A model generated the notes under the pieces. The model worked only from the letters and a program-made list of their open reading frames with translations, was not told the DNA's origin and ran no database searches. 44,469 bases of DNA from an uncultured bacterium (GTDB taxonomy: Bacteria; Cyanobacteriota; Vampirovibrionia; Gastranaerophilales; Gastranaerophilaceae): positions 1-44,469 of the forward strand of contig CADCPD010000065.1 in NCBI GenBank assembly GCA_902803265.1. Reading direction: 5' to 3'. Positions 35,380-43,127 of the stretch are shown here, piece after piece (the stretch's first letter is position 1; each line of letters opens with the position of its first letter). The position numbers and the translations under genes are program-made.

Positions 35380-36285
35380 CTAAACCTTTACCGTATAGTA
35401 TTTTTTAAGAAATTCTAGCAAATCAGTAGTTATATCCAACACCGTTATATCACCTTCTTCAAGCAGGCGTTGTCTTAATTTGTCGCTTTTATCTCTTGGC
35501 GGAAGAACACCTATTCCTTTTACGTGAGCATTTCTTGCACAGCTTGCATCATCAACGGTATCTCCAAGATAAAATATATCGTTTGCAATAACTTTTTCTT
35601 TTATCAATTCAACACCTTTGGTATCGGGTTTTTGATTATCCCAGCCGACACATTCAAATGTTATTATCGGATAAAAATACTTTGTTAAATTCCAAACTTT
35701 TAAGGAATGCATTGCAGATTTAGTGTCTCTACCGGTAAAAACAGCCAAGTTATAACTTTTTGCAAGTTCTTTAACGTGTTCTTCGTCTAAAATAATTTTT
35801 TCTTCGTCAATAAATCCGCCTTTTCCGTCAAAATAAATATTTAGATAATAATCTGCCATTTCGTCAAAATCAACATCAAAACCGTTTTCTTTAAATTTGT
35901 GCATCAAAATGTCAAAATCACTGTTAAAACCGCCTTGATATTTTATTGTATTTATTTCTTCTCTTGTAAGTTCACCGCCTGTAAAATGATTGTATGTCAT
36001 CATTGTAACTACACTGAAAGAATTTGTTGTATCAATAAGAACACCATCCATGTCAAAGATTATTGTAGGTCTTAGAGTTATTTTTTCAATAAATTTTTCT
36101 GTTTGTTCTTTATTTTGTTCGTCTAAAATAAAACATTGTTTTTCGCTATTAAAAGGTATTTCCAAATTATGCAGTTCAACTTTATGTTTTATAAAATCAA
36201 ATTTTTTATCAAAATAAACTTCTAACTGATTATTATTTTCCAAAACTTTTGCATTTAATTTTTCTAACTCTTCCCTAATATTCAT
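35380..36285 (-). CDS. HAD-superfamily hydrolase with an extra N-terminal domain
   Basis: Probable phosphatase of HAD subfamily IA. Motif I is FDMDGVLIDT (nucleophile Asp), motif II the Thr in AVFTGRDTKS, the motif III Lys is in QKPDTKG, and motif IV is YLGDTVDDASCA. The cap domain lies between motifs I and II. About 72 residues precede the HAD core (NNNQLEVYFDKKFDFIKHKV). They resemble no domain I can name and may be a small alpha/beta module. The substrate is unknown, with phosphoglycolate-like sugar phosphates a guess. It follows the symporter promoter region and is divergent from the amidase. Confidence 0.85.
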   Translation of the reverse strand: MNIREELEKLNAKVLENNNQLEVYFDKKFDFIKHKVELHNLEIPFNSEKQCFILDEQNKEQTEKFIEKITLRPTIIFDMDGVLIDTTNSFSVVTMMTYNHFTGGELTREEINTIKYQGGFNSDFDILMHKFKENGFDVDFDEMADYYLNIYFDGKGGFIDEEKIILDEEHVKELAKSYNLAVFTGRDTKSAMHSLKVWNLTKYFYPIITFECVGWDNQKPDTKGVELIKEKVIANDIFYLGDTVDDASCARNAHVKGIGVLPPRDKSDKLRQRLLEEGDITVLDITTDLLEFLKKYYTVKV

Positions 36286-36322
36286 AAATTAATCCCATAG
36301 CCTGTTGTAAAAGAAACTTTAA

Positions 36323-36331
36323 TGTTATACT
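36323..36331 (+). promoter_or_regulatory. Extended -10 promoter of the amidase gene
   Basis: TGT-TATACT (36323-36331) is an extended -10 element that ends 8 nt before ATG 36340. The predicted start is at or within 2 nt of the ATG. It also rules out the in-frame ATG at 36322, which lies upstream of the start site. Confidence 0.5.
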
Positions 36332-36339
36332 ATCATATT

Positions 36340-37722
36340 ATGAAATCACTTTGCAATAAGATTTTATTGGCTTTTTTAATCCTTTTTGCAGGAATAAAAG
36401 TTTATGCATTAGATGTTGTTTATCCTACAAGTTACAACATGAATATTAATGCTCCGTCAACATTTTTTGTCGGAAATACTAATCCGGAAGAAATTTTAAC
36501 TATAAACGGAGTTAAAATTGATGTTCATCCGTCAGGCGCTTTTGCTCAAAAAGTACCTCTAAATATCGGTAAAAATGTTTTTACTATTACTTCAGATTGG
36601 AATAAAAAAGTTTACACCATTAACAGAAAAGCTATTCTAAGCGTTTCATACAATAATTCTAATCCAATGAATAATTTTAAAAAATTTGATAAAGAAAAAT
36701 TTGTATATGTAAAAAAAGACGGAACAGCATTGAGAAGCACGCCTGTTGAACAAGGTATAAATAGATTATCACATCTGGAAAAAGATGTAATATTAAAAGT
36801 TGATGGCGAAATGTACGGATTATATAGAGTAGTTTTATCAGAAAATAATTATGCATGGATAAATAAGAAAGCTGTTTATGAAAATGTTATTAATGAAGAA
36901 CCTGAAACCGCAAAATTAATCGCTAAATCTTTTACACAAAGTAATCACTCTAAATTTTATAAAATCAAATTAACTCAAAGAATTCCGTACTATGTTGAAG
37001 AAAGCAATCCGCTTGTTTTACATTTATTTAATACGGACGGAAGTGAAACAGTTTTCCCTATAAATTTAAAACATAATCTTTCAGGTTATGATGCATATTA
37101 CGAAGGAGATTGTCTTGTACTTGAAATTAAGAAAAAACTTAATGTCTACCGATTTAGACCATTGAGAGATATAACCATAGTAATAGATCCCGGTCATGGA
37201 GGAAATGAAAAAGGAGCTGTAAGCTGTCTTAGAAACTACGAAAAGGATATTAATTTAAAAATTGCATTATATCTATACAAAGAACTCTCTCGAAAAGGAG
37301 CAAATGTTTACATGACAAGATTTACAGATGAATTTGTATCTTTAAATGACAGAGTAAAATTTTCAAATGAAAAAAATGCCGATATTTTTATTAGTATCCA
37401 TGCAAATTCATTACCTGACGGCAAAGATCCTATGAAAGAAAGAGGTACAAGTGTTTATTATTATTATAATGAGTCAAAACCTCTTGCAGAAAGCATTTTA
37501 AATAATATTGTTAATAAAGTACATACTAATAATGATGGTTTATACCAGAGAAGTTTTGCAGTTGTAAGAAATAGTCGAGCTTTGAGTGTTTTAGTAGAAA
37601 CTGCATACGTTATAAATCCTTACGATAATATTCTTTTGATTAATGAAAAATTTCAAAAAAATTGTGCTAAAGCTATTTCTAATGGTGTTATAGAGTATTT
37701 AAAATCAATACAAATTAACTAA
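36340..37722 (+). CDS. N-acetylmuramoyl-L-alanine amidase (Amidase_3, AmiC-like)
   Basis: Periplasmic zinc amidase that splits peptide stems from muramic acid during cell separation. A signal peptide covers residues 1-23 (LLAFLILFAGIKVYA). A beta-rich N-terminal domain follows, then an SH3-like segment (about 115-185, KDGTALRSTP). The catalytic domain starts at DITIVIDPGHGGNEKGA, with zinc ligands in GHGG, the Glu of NYEKD and the His of SIHANS, and the catalytic Glu in VETAY. The length is 460 aa. It is monocistronic and divergent from the HAD gene. No SD is present. Confidence 0.9.
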   Translation: MKSLCNKILLAFLILFAGIKVYALDVVYPTSYNMNINAPSTFFVGNTNPEEILTINGVKIDVHPSGAFAQKVPLNIGKNVFTITSDWNKKVYTINRKAILSVSYNNSNPMNNFKKFDKEKFVYVKKDGTALRSTPVEQGINRLSHLEKDVILKVDGEMYGLYRVVLSENNYAWINKKAVYENVINEEPETAKLIAKSFTQSNHSKFYKIKLTQRIPYYVEESNPLVLHLFNTDGSETVFPINLKHNLSGYDAYYEGDCLVLEIKKKLNVYRFRPLRDITIVIDPGHGGNEKGAVSCLRNYEKDINLKIALYLYKELSRKGANVYMTRFTDEFVSLNDRVKFSNEKNADIFISIHANSLPDGKDPMKERGTSVYYYYNESKPLAESILNNIVNKVHTNNDGLYQRSFAVVRNSRALSVLVETAYVINPYDNILLINEKFQKNCAKAISNGVIEYLKSIQIN

Positions 37723-38253
37723 TCTTCATTAAGTTTACAAACCTAAAATATACACTTAAAATAAAAAAATAAGCAAACCCATGAGTAATAAACATTTTGA
37801 GGATTATTAAAAAATATGTAAAATTTTAAGTTATTTTAAAAATCTTCTCAAAGTCCCATGCCTACATGAAATCAAGTATTTTTAACAAAAACTTCACAAA
37901 AATTAAGTAAAATTTTTAAAAATCTCAAAAAGCAGATTATAAAATTATCTTCAAATTTGTGAAGAAAAATTATGTAAATTTCACATGATTTTTTAAGTAA
38001 AAAGTTTGCGATTTTGATTATATTTTGTTTTAATTAAAGAACGTAGTCTTGGAAATTAAAAGTCAAATTTTTGACTGTGAGATATAGAAAAATTAAACAA
38101 TTAAAACCTGCTAAAACTCAAGTTTTATCAGTGTTTTTGGACCCAACAAATTAAACCACAAAACTAAAAATACATTGAAAAAACGATGTAGAAATTTAGA
38201 AACTAAATTAGAATCATAAAAGAAAAAAGAAGAAAAATCTTTGGAGGCATAAA
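37723..38253. other. Gene-free 530-bp region before the cobalamin adenosyltransferase gene
   Basis: No credible ORF or known RNA family was recognised. CTTCACAAA (37892-37900) and TTTGTGAAG (37956-37964) are perfect inverted repeats. The second arm can instead pair locally as TCTTCA-AATTTG-TGAAGA (37948-37965), so the two folds exclude each other. Further hairpins are AGTCAAA/TTTGACT (38061-38076) and TAAAACT/AGTTTTA with outer CTG/CAG (38108-38131). There is no B12 box. It may be a long regulatory leader or an sRNA locus. Confidence 0.45.
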
Positions 38254-38784
38254 TTGTTAGAACGCGGTTATATACAAATCTATACAGGAGATGGAAAAGG
38301 TAAAACTACAGCATCTTTAGGTTTGGCTATGAGAGCATTGGGACACGGTTGGAAAGTTCTTATCATCCAATTTGCAAAAGGTGATAGTGCAACTTCTTAC
38401 GGCGAAATTGTTTCTGGCGGTATGTTTCCAAATTTAGATATTATCCAATGCGGCGTTGATAGAGTTGTATATTCTCACAACGTTTGTTTAGAAGACTACA
38501 AAGAAGCTAAAAAAGGCTGGGGTATTGCTAAAGAAGCTATTCAAAGCAATAAATACCAACTTATTATTTTAGACGAAATTAATATTGCTATTGCAATGAA
38601 TATGATTAAGGTTTCAGAAGTTAAAGACGCTTTATTGAACAAACCTGAAACTCTTGAAATCGTGTTAACAGGACGCTATGCTCATCCTGAATTAAAAGCA
38701 TTAGCTCACCTTGTAACTGAAATGAAACCTATTAAACACTACTTTGATATCGGTGTTATGGCAAGACAAGGTATTGAATATTAG
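38254..38784 (+). CDS. cobO: Cob(I)yrinic acid a,c-diamide adenosyltransferase (CobO/CobA type)
   Basis: Transfers the adenosyl group of ATP to cob(I)alamin or cobinamide precursors. The altered P-loop TGDGKGKTTAS (residues 11-21) is diagnostic for the CobA/CobO/BtuR family, as is IQFAKGD. The Walker B-like segment is LIILDEINIA, and VLTGRYAHPEL is a conserved late motif. The 176-aa length is typical. It starts with TTG 38254, supported by GGAGG (38243-38247) 6 nt upstream. No other corrinoid genes are near, which suggests salvage rather than synthesis. Confidence 0.93.
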   Translation: MLERGYIQIYTGDGKGKTTASLGLAMRALGHGWKVLIIQFAKGDSATSYGEIVSGGMFPNLDIIQCGVDRVVYSHNVCLEDYKEAKKGWGIAKEAIQSNKYQLIILDEINIAIAMNMIKVSEVKDALLNKPETLEIVLTGRYAHPELKALAHLVTEMKPIKHYFDIGVMARQGIEY

Positions 38785-38787
38785 TTA

Positions 38788-39678
38788 ATGAAAAGATTAG
38801 CAATATTTGCACATTATGATAAAAAGAACGTGATTGATGATTACGTTCTTTTTTATGTCGAAAAACTTAAAAAATATTGTGAAACAGTATTATTTTTATC
38901 TCTTTCCGATTTACCGCAAGAGGAGCAAAATAAGCTTGATAATGTTATTTTGGTAAAACATAATGAATACGATTTCGGTTCTTATAAAAGAGGGTTTAAT
39001 TATGCTCTTGAAAAAGGTTTGTTAAATGATGTTGACGAACTTTTATTTGTAAATGACAGTGTTTATTGTATTGATGAGCTTTCTTCAATTTTTGAAAAAG
39101 ATTATAATACTAATTTTTGGGGAATTGTTGAAAATAAATATGGATTTAAAAAATACGGCAAATTCTGTATTTCAAAAAGACAACCTCATCTTCAAAGCTG
39201 GTTTGTCGCTTTTAAAAGAAATGTTTTTGAAGCAAAAGAGTTTAGAGATTTTATAAATTCTGTTAAAGAAGAGAAATCTAAAAATGATGTTATTTTAAAT
39301 TATGAATTAAAACTTACTAAATATCTTACAGATAAAGGTTTTAAGTATAACTCTTTTATAACAAAATATTCAAAATCTTATAATCCTTCTGTTTATTATT
39401 GGAAAGAACTAATTAAAGACGGCTGTCCTTTTGTTAAACGTTCGGTTTTACTTGGTTTGAACAGAGATAAAACAACTATTGTTAATTATGAAAAAGAAAT
39501 AAAAAACGAAAAAGCTCTTCAATATATTAGAAATAACACCAAAAATGTAAAAATAAAGACTTTTACGCCATTATTTATCAAACGAGGTCTGTTTAATGTT
39601 TTAAGAATATGTCCGGATATTTTACGCAGAATTTTAACAAAAATCTTACGAACATTTTTTATATTTTTATTTGATTAA
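38788..39678 (+). CDS. RgpF-family glycosyltransferase (rhamnan synthesis F)
   Basis: Putative glycosyltransferase of the RgpF family, which builds rhamnose-containing surface polysaccharides. It starts KRLAIFAHYDKKNVIDDYV, and family marks are NEYDFGSYKRGF, LLFVNDSVYC (the DS motif after the strand) and the conserved LQSWFVAFKRNVF. The C-terminus is basic and hydrophobic (LRRILTKILRTFFIFLF). The length of 296 aa equals one RgpF domain. It begins 3 nt after the cobO stop, an odd pairing. A convergent GT2 gene follows, so the locus is partly devoted to surface glycans. Confidence 0.85.
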   Translation: MKRLAIFAHYDKKNVIDDYVLFYVEKLKKYCETVLFLSLSDLPQEEQNKLDNVILVKHNEYDFGSYKRGFNYALEKGLLNDVDELLFVNDSVYCIDELSSIFEKDYNTNFWGIVENKYGFKKYGKFCISKRQPHLQSWFVAFKRNVFEAKEFRDFINSVKEEKSKNDVILNYELKLTKYLTDKGFKYNSFITKYSKSYNPSVYYWKELIKDGCPFVKRSVLLGLNRDKTTIVNYEKEIKNEKALQYIRNNTKNVKIKTFTPLFIKRGLFNVLRICPDILRRILTKILRTFFIFLFD

Positions 39679-39686
39679 AGCTAATT

Positions 39687-40556
39687 TTAATTGTCAAAAA
39701 GAGGTGATTTACGCTTTTTTATATGTAAAATATCTTTGATTTTTCTTATTATCACTACGTAATAGAATTTTAATCTGTTTAAAAACATTATAAAAATTGA
39801 AAATATTAAAAACGGTAAAAAAGTTATATTTAATTTATTTGTTTTATAAACATCTAAATAGGCCTCAATATTGGCGAGTTTGAAAGAGGGCTGTTTCTTT
39901 CTTAAAATATAGCTTTGTCTGTGCTGACGCCATTTAGTAAGTTTTTCTTTTATATAAAAAGCCTTTGTATGATATGATATATGAATATAAATCCACCAGT
40001 CTAAAAGAGCATCAATCGGCGTATTGAAGTTAAGATTTTCAAAATATTCCCTTTTAATCATAACGGAAGAAAATGTCATAATAAGATTATGAACGTTAAT
40101 ATTGTAGAAAATATTTTTAGGGAATTTTAACTTATTTAAGATTTTTCTTGTTCTTGTAAAGTTGTTCTTTACAGCTTTCAGCCATCCTTCGTCACCAAAT
40201 TCTTCAACATCGTTAAAAATTATTCCAACGTCAGAATATTTTTCTGCATATTTTAATCTTATTTCCAAAGTATCAGGAACCCATAAATCATCACTTTCCA
40301 AAAAAGCAATCCATTCTCCTTGGGCGGATTGCAGCGCTTTTTGAATAGAATATTTTAATCCGTAATTTTTATCATTTTGAATAAATTTTATACGCTCATC
40401 ACTAAAATTTTTAATAATTTCAGCAGAATTATCAGTAGAACAGTCATCAATAATTATCAGTTCAAAATCTCTAAAAGTTTGATTTAAAACAGATTCTACA
40501 GCGTCTTTTATGTAATGTTCATAATTATAACTTGTAATTATAACCGAAATTTTCAT
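39687..40556 (-). CDS. Family 2 glycosyltransferase
   Basis: GT-A fold transferase acting on a nucleotide-sugar donor, probably for a surface glycan. The GT2 opening is VIITSYNYEHYIKDAVESVL. The donor-binding acidic residues are in IIIDDCSTD (about 35-43), and the DxD-like motif is LESDDLWVP (about 88-96). The C-terminal third has W-rich and hydrophobic segments (LPFLIFSIFIMFLNRL), so it may be membrane-associated. The length of 289 aa is normal. Acceptor and sugar are unknown. It converges on the RgpF-like gene with 8 nt between them and has a promoter flush with its ATG. Confidence 0.88.
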   Translation of the reverse strand: MKISVIITSYNYEHYIKDAVESVLNQTFRDFELIIIDDCSTDNSAEIIKNFSDERIKFIQNDKNYGLKYSIQKALQSAQGEWIAFLESDDLWVPDTLEIRLKYAEKYSDVGIIFNDVEEFGDEGWLKAVKNNFTRTRKILNKLKFPKNIFYNINVHNLIMTFSSVMIKREYFENLNFNTPIDALLDWWIYIHISYHTKAFYIKEKLTKWRQHRQSYILRKKQPSFKLANIEAYLDVYKTNKLNITFLPFLIFSIFIMFLNRLKFYYVVIIRKIKDILHIKKRKSPLFDN

Positions 40557-40562
40557 ATGTTA

Positions 40563-40571
40563 ATTGTATCA
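40563..40571 (-). promoter_or_regulatory. Extended -10 promoter of the GT2 gene, predicted leaderless
   Basis: On the minus strand TGA-TACAAT (40571-40563) is followed by exactly 6 nt (TAACAT) and ATG 40556. There is no SD. This is the same arrangement as in front of the CDF and zinc-ribbon genes. Confidence 0.55.
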
Positions 40572-40708
40572 AATAATAGAAATAATGCTCATTTTAAACT
40601 TTTTGTAATAAAACTTAACATGATAAAACATGCTTCTAAAGTTTTTCAAAAATAAACCGATAAATAGTATGTAAGGAAGATAACTAATCAAGAAAAGGGA
40701 TAAGTGCT

Positions 40709-40864
40709 ATGTTAAGAAGAATTGAAAAACCAAGTTGCAATATAGAAAATAGTGTTGAATATATTTTGAGAGGAGCAAAAAAACGCCGTTCAATGGCAGC
40801 GGCAAGCGCAAAAATGCTATCAAATGAAGATGGCATAAGAACAATGTTGGTTGCAGTTCAATAG
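40709..40864 (+). CDS. Small basic protein of 51 aa
   Basis: Small gene of unknown function. The protein is basic in the middle (RGAKKRRSMAAASAKML) and ends DGIRTMLVAVQ. It has one cysteine (C10). AAGGGA (40695-40700) lies 8 nt before the ATG. The 3' end is followed 85 nt later by a strong terminator, so it has its own transcription unit. The residue mix, SD and terminator argue for a real gene over the overlapping antisense frame. No membrane segment is present. A nucleic-acid or ribosome contact is possible but unsupported. Confidence 0.6.
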   Translation: MLRRIEKPSCNIENSVEYILRGAKKRRSMAAASAKMLSNEDGIRTMLVAVQ

Positions 40865-40948
40865 TGTAGAACGTGTGGAAAAATCGAGAAATCGATGGTG
40901 TGTAAAAAAGCAACCTAGTGTGAGATAAGACGATAGTTGAAAAAATTT

Positions 40949-40981
40949 AAAGCGGTCAATAATTTGACCGCTTTTCTTTTT
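40949..40981. terminator. Bidirectional rho-independent terminator
   Basis: AAAGCGGTCAA (40949-40959), loop TAAT and TTGACCGCTTT (40964-40974) form an 11-bp stem. TTTTCTTTTT follows on the plus strand, and AAATTTTTTC reads out on the minus strand. It serves the 51-aa gene and the end of the sigma-factor operon. Confidence 0.9.
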
Positions 40982-40989
40982 ATAAATTA

Positions 40990-41511
40990 TTATTTTTCAA
41001 CCGTTTTTTTAGGCATTGGACAAGCTTTATTTTTTCTTGCTTTTTCCATTTGTTTTTTATGATCTTTTTTTATTTTTTCAAAAGTTTTCTTTTGCTTTGG
41101 AGTTAATTGAGATTCAAAGAAGTTCATATCTTCTTGTCTGATTTCATTTGCTTGTTTTCTCAATTCTCTCATTTCTTTTTTTATTGTAGTTATTTGTTCA
41201 ACTTTTTGATCATCAGTTAATTTTGTTGATGATTGAATAACTTTGATTTTTGTTCTGTTTTTGTCCATTTGTTCAAAAATCGGTTTCATTTTTTCACGGC
41301 TGGCATTACGATTTTCATCTAATTTAGCTTTTTGTTCATCTGTTAAATTTAATTTTGAAAAATCAGGTGGAGGTAATTTAGGACCATGCATTTGACCGCC
41401 ATGGCATGGAGGTTCTTTTGGTGGCATTCCGCCTTCATTAGCTTGAACTGTTGATGCTGTTACTGTTGATAAACCTAATATACATGCTAATAATAAACAA
41501 AGTTTTTTCAT
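40990..41511 (-). CDS. Periplasmic LTxxQ-motif protein (Spy/CpxP/CnrX-like)
   Basis: Exported all-helical protein of the Spy/CpxP/CnrX type. The signal peptide ends after STVQA (residue 24). The LTxxQ signature occurs twice: LNLTDEQKAKL and SQLTPKQKKTF. A Met/His/Cys-rich stretch after the signal peptide, PPCHGGQMHGP (C36, H37, M41, H42), and ACPMPKK near the end could bind a metal. Relatives are chaperones or metal sensors. The gene is last in a run with a small membrane protein and an ECF sigma factor, as expected for a CnrX-like sensor or a target of the sigma factor. Its SD, GGAG, is inside the last codons of the sigma gene. Confidence 0.85.
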   Translation of the reverse strand: MKKLCLLLACILGLSTVTASTVQANEGGMPPKEPPCHGGQMHGPKLPPPDFSKLNLTDEQKAKLDENRNASREKMKPIFEQMDKNRTKIKVIQSSTKLTDDQKVEQITTIKKEMRELRKQANEIRQEDMNFFESQLTPKQKKTFEKIKKDHKKQMEKARKNKACPMPKKTVEK

Positions 41512-41513
41512 TT

Positions 41514-42008
41514 TTAATCTCCTAATAATTCTCTTAACTGTTCCATCAAAACTTTTCTTGCGTTGTAAAGTCTTGATTTAATTGTTCCTTCAGGAACATT
41601 TAGTTTTTGTGCTATTTGCTCGTAGCTGTTACCTTCAAATTCGTACAGGATTACAACCTGTTTTAATTTTTTCGGTAAATTATCTACGGCTTTAAGTATC
41701 AGTTTTTGACGCAATTTCTTATCCAGAATTTTTTCGGGATATTCAGAGCTCTTAACGTTTGAAATTACATCTTCGTCTGATATTTGGTTTGAGGAAGTTT
41801 TATAATCTTTTGATTTTAAAAAATCCTTACAAACATTTGAAGCTATTGTTGAAATCCATTGAGAGAACTTATTCTGTTCTTTGTAAGTATCCAGACGTCT
41901 CCAGATTCTTAAAAATATTTCTTGTTCTAAATCTTCGTTTGGAGTTCCGACAAATCGCTTTATTATTGATTGAATTTTATATTTATTTTGTTCTATTATG
42001 TTTTTCAA
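41514..42008 (-). CDS. ECF-family RNA polymerase sigma factor
   Basis: Group 4 (extracytoplasmic function) sigma factor of 164 aa. Region 2 contains DLEQEIFLRIWRRLDTY and FSQWISTIASNVCKDFL. Region 4 contains NLPKKLKQVVILYEFEGNSY, EQIAQKLNVPEGTIKSRLYN and ARKVLMEQL. Regions 1 and 3 are absent, as expected. The start codon is TTG 42008, with AAAGG 9 nt upstream inside the end of the preceding gene, so translation is probably coupled and modest. The neighbouring 82-aa membrane protein is the natural anti-sigma candidate. Possible autoregulation is suggested by the GAAC-N16-CGTT promoter upstream. Confidence 0.93.
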   Translation of the reverse strand: MKNIIEQNKYKIQSIIKRFVGTPNEDLEQEIFLRIWRRLDTYKEQNKFSQWISTIASNVCKDFLKSKDYKTSSNQISDEDVISNVKSSEYPEKILDKKLRQKLILKAVDNLPKKLKQVVILYEFEGNSYEQIAQKLNVPEGTIKSRLYNARKVLMEQLRELLGD

Positions 42009-42009
42009 G

Positions 42010-42258
42010 TTAATACACCTTTAACAAACCATAATCATCGGTTGGTAAGCCTTGATACTCAATAATTGATTCTTCGCTTAGGATATTTTCTGTTTGAATA
42101 TAGTTATTTATGGGAATAACCGGCAGAACAAAAAGAAAAACTCCTAAAATAATATTTGTTTGTAATCGTTTTTGCTTTCGTTCATGATAGAGAGGTTTTG
42201 CTTCTCTTATCAAATCAGAAATGTTTTCAAGTTCTTCAAAATTTTCTAAATTTTCCAT
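42010..42258 (-). CDS. Small single-pass membrane protein, candidate anti-sigma factor
   Basis: 82-aa protein with an acidic N-terminal 20 residues (NLENFEELENISDLIREA), a basic juxtamembrane stretch (HERKQKRLQ), one helix (NIILGVFLFVLPVIPI, about 35-50) and a periplasmic tail of 30 residues. It has no family I can name. Position upstream of an ECF sigma gene, size and topology resemble CnrY, a minimal anti-sigma that binds its sigma factor through a short cytoplasmic helix. This role is inference. AGAGG lies 6 nt before the ATG. Confidence 0.72.
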   Translation of the reverse strand: MENLENFEELENISDLIREAKPLYHERKQKRLQTNIILGVFLFVLPVIPINNYIQTENILSEESIIEYQGLPTDDYGLLKVY

Positions 42259-42281
42259 TTTGTACCTCTTACATTTAGTAT

Positions 42282-42305
42282 AACGAGAAAAATTTTTAAA
42301 AGTTC
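42282..42305 (-). promoter_or_regulatory. ECF-like promoter of the sigma-factor operon
   Basis: On the minus strand TGAAC (GAAC at 42305-42302), 16 nt, and CGTT (42285-42282). This fits the usual ECF -35 GAAC and -10 CGTH layout. A TATACT (42282-42277) overlaps the 3' end, so a sigma-70 reading with a poor -35 is also possible. Confidence 0.45.
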
Positions 42306-42392
42306 ATTTTTTTATGAAAATTTTTTATTATTTTGTAAAAACCCGACAATAGGGGAATTATAAAGTCATATTTTTCAAAAAATAATAAAATT

Positions 42393-43112
42393 ATGAAAAA
42401 ATTTTTAGTAATATTTTCCATAATTTTTTTGACAGCAAATATAATTTTTGCAAATGATAACTATAATCTTTATAAATACGATAATTACAAACCAAATTTA
42501 ACTAAAAACGAAAAAATATTATTTATAATGGATTATTCAAACAGTATGAACGAATTTTTAGGCGGTGAGCGAAAAATCAATCTTATGCGAGAAACAATGA
42601 GAGAAATCTTACCGGCTATAAATCCAAATATAGAAACAGGTTTGAGGGTTTACGGACACCGATTGGGCTTTACTGCATACGAGTGTTGCAAAGCCTCAAA
42701 ACTTGCCGTTCCCATACAAAATGACAACAACGAAAATATTTTAACCGTACTTGAAAATGCAAAAGCAAGAGGCATGACACCTATAACATATTCCCTTAAA
42801 AAAGCTGTTGCCAACGATTTTGAAAATTTTACAGGGAAAAAACATATCATTTTGCTTTCGGATGGTGGCGAAAACTGTGATGAAAGTCCCTGCGATTATG
42901 TTATGAAAGATTTGGCTAAACGTAAAGATTTTACAATAGACGTTATTGCGTTTAATGTAAACGATAGAGATGATATAAATCAATTAAAATGTGTATCAAC
43001 AGTAACAAGCGGAAGATTTTATACAGCTAATACAAAAGGTGAACTTGTTAACGCACTAAATAATACACTCCGCACAACAAAAGAAGTCGGCGGAGTGATT
43101 ATAAAAGAATAA
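42393..43112 (+). CDS. Exported von Willebrand factor A domain protein
   Basis: 239-aa protein with a signal peptide (LVIFSIIFLTANIIFA, cleavage near residue 20) and one VWA domain. The MIDAS metal site is complete: DYSNS (D47, S49, S51), T129 (GMTPI) and D157 (LLSDGGENC). A pair CC (98-99) and C160s/C195-region cysteines may form disulfides. Such proteins bind ligands or partners through Mg2+, but its partner is unknown. No C-terminal anchor is seen. AATAAT ends 6 nt before the ATG without an SD. It is divergent from the sigma-factor operon and converges on surE. Confidence 0.85.
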   Translation: MKKFLVIFSIIFLTANIIFANDNYNLYKYDNYKPNLTKNEKILFIMDYSNSMNEFLGGERKINLMRETMREILPAINPNIETGLRVYGHRLGFTAYECCKASKLAVPIQNDNNENILTVLENAKARGMTPITYSLKKAVANDFENFTGKKHIILLSDGGENCDESPCDYVMKDLAKRKDFTIDVIAFNVNDRDDINQLKCVSTVTSGRFYTANTKGELVNALNNTLRTTKEVGGVIIKE

Positions 43113-43127
43113 ATTATATTTTTTATT

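Noticed and set aside
37723..38253. Cobalamin riboswitch upstream of the adenosyltransferase gene
   Set aside because: No B12 box (GCCACTG) or G/C-rich core is present; only short AT-rich hairpins are seen.
40707..40913. Minus-strand 68-aa frame opposite the 51-aa gene
   Set aside because: It has no SD, a hydrophobic random composition and overlaps a plus-strand ORF with SD and terminator; it is a shadow.
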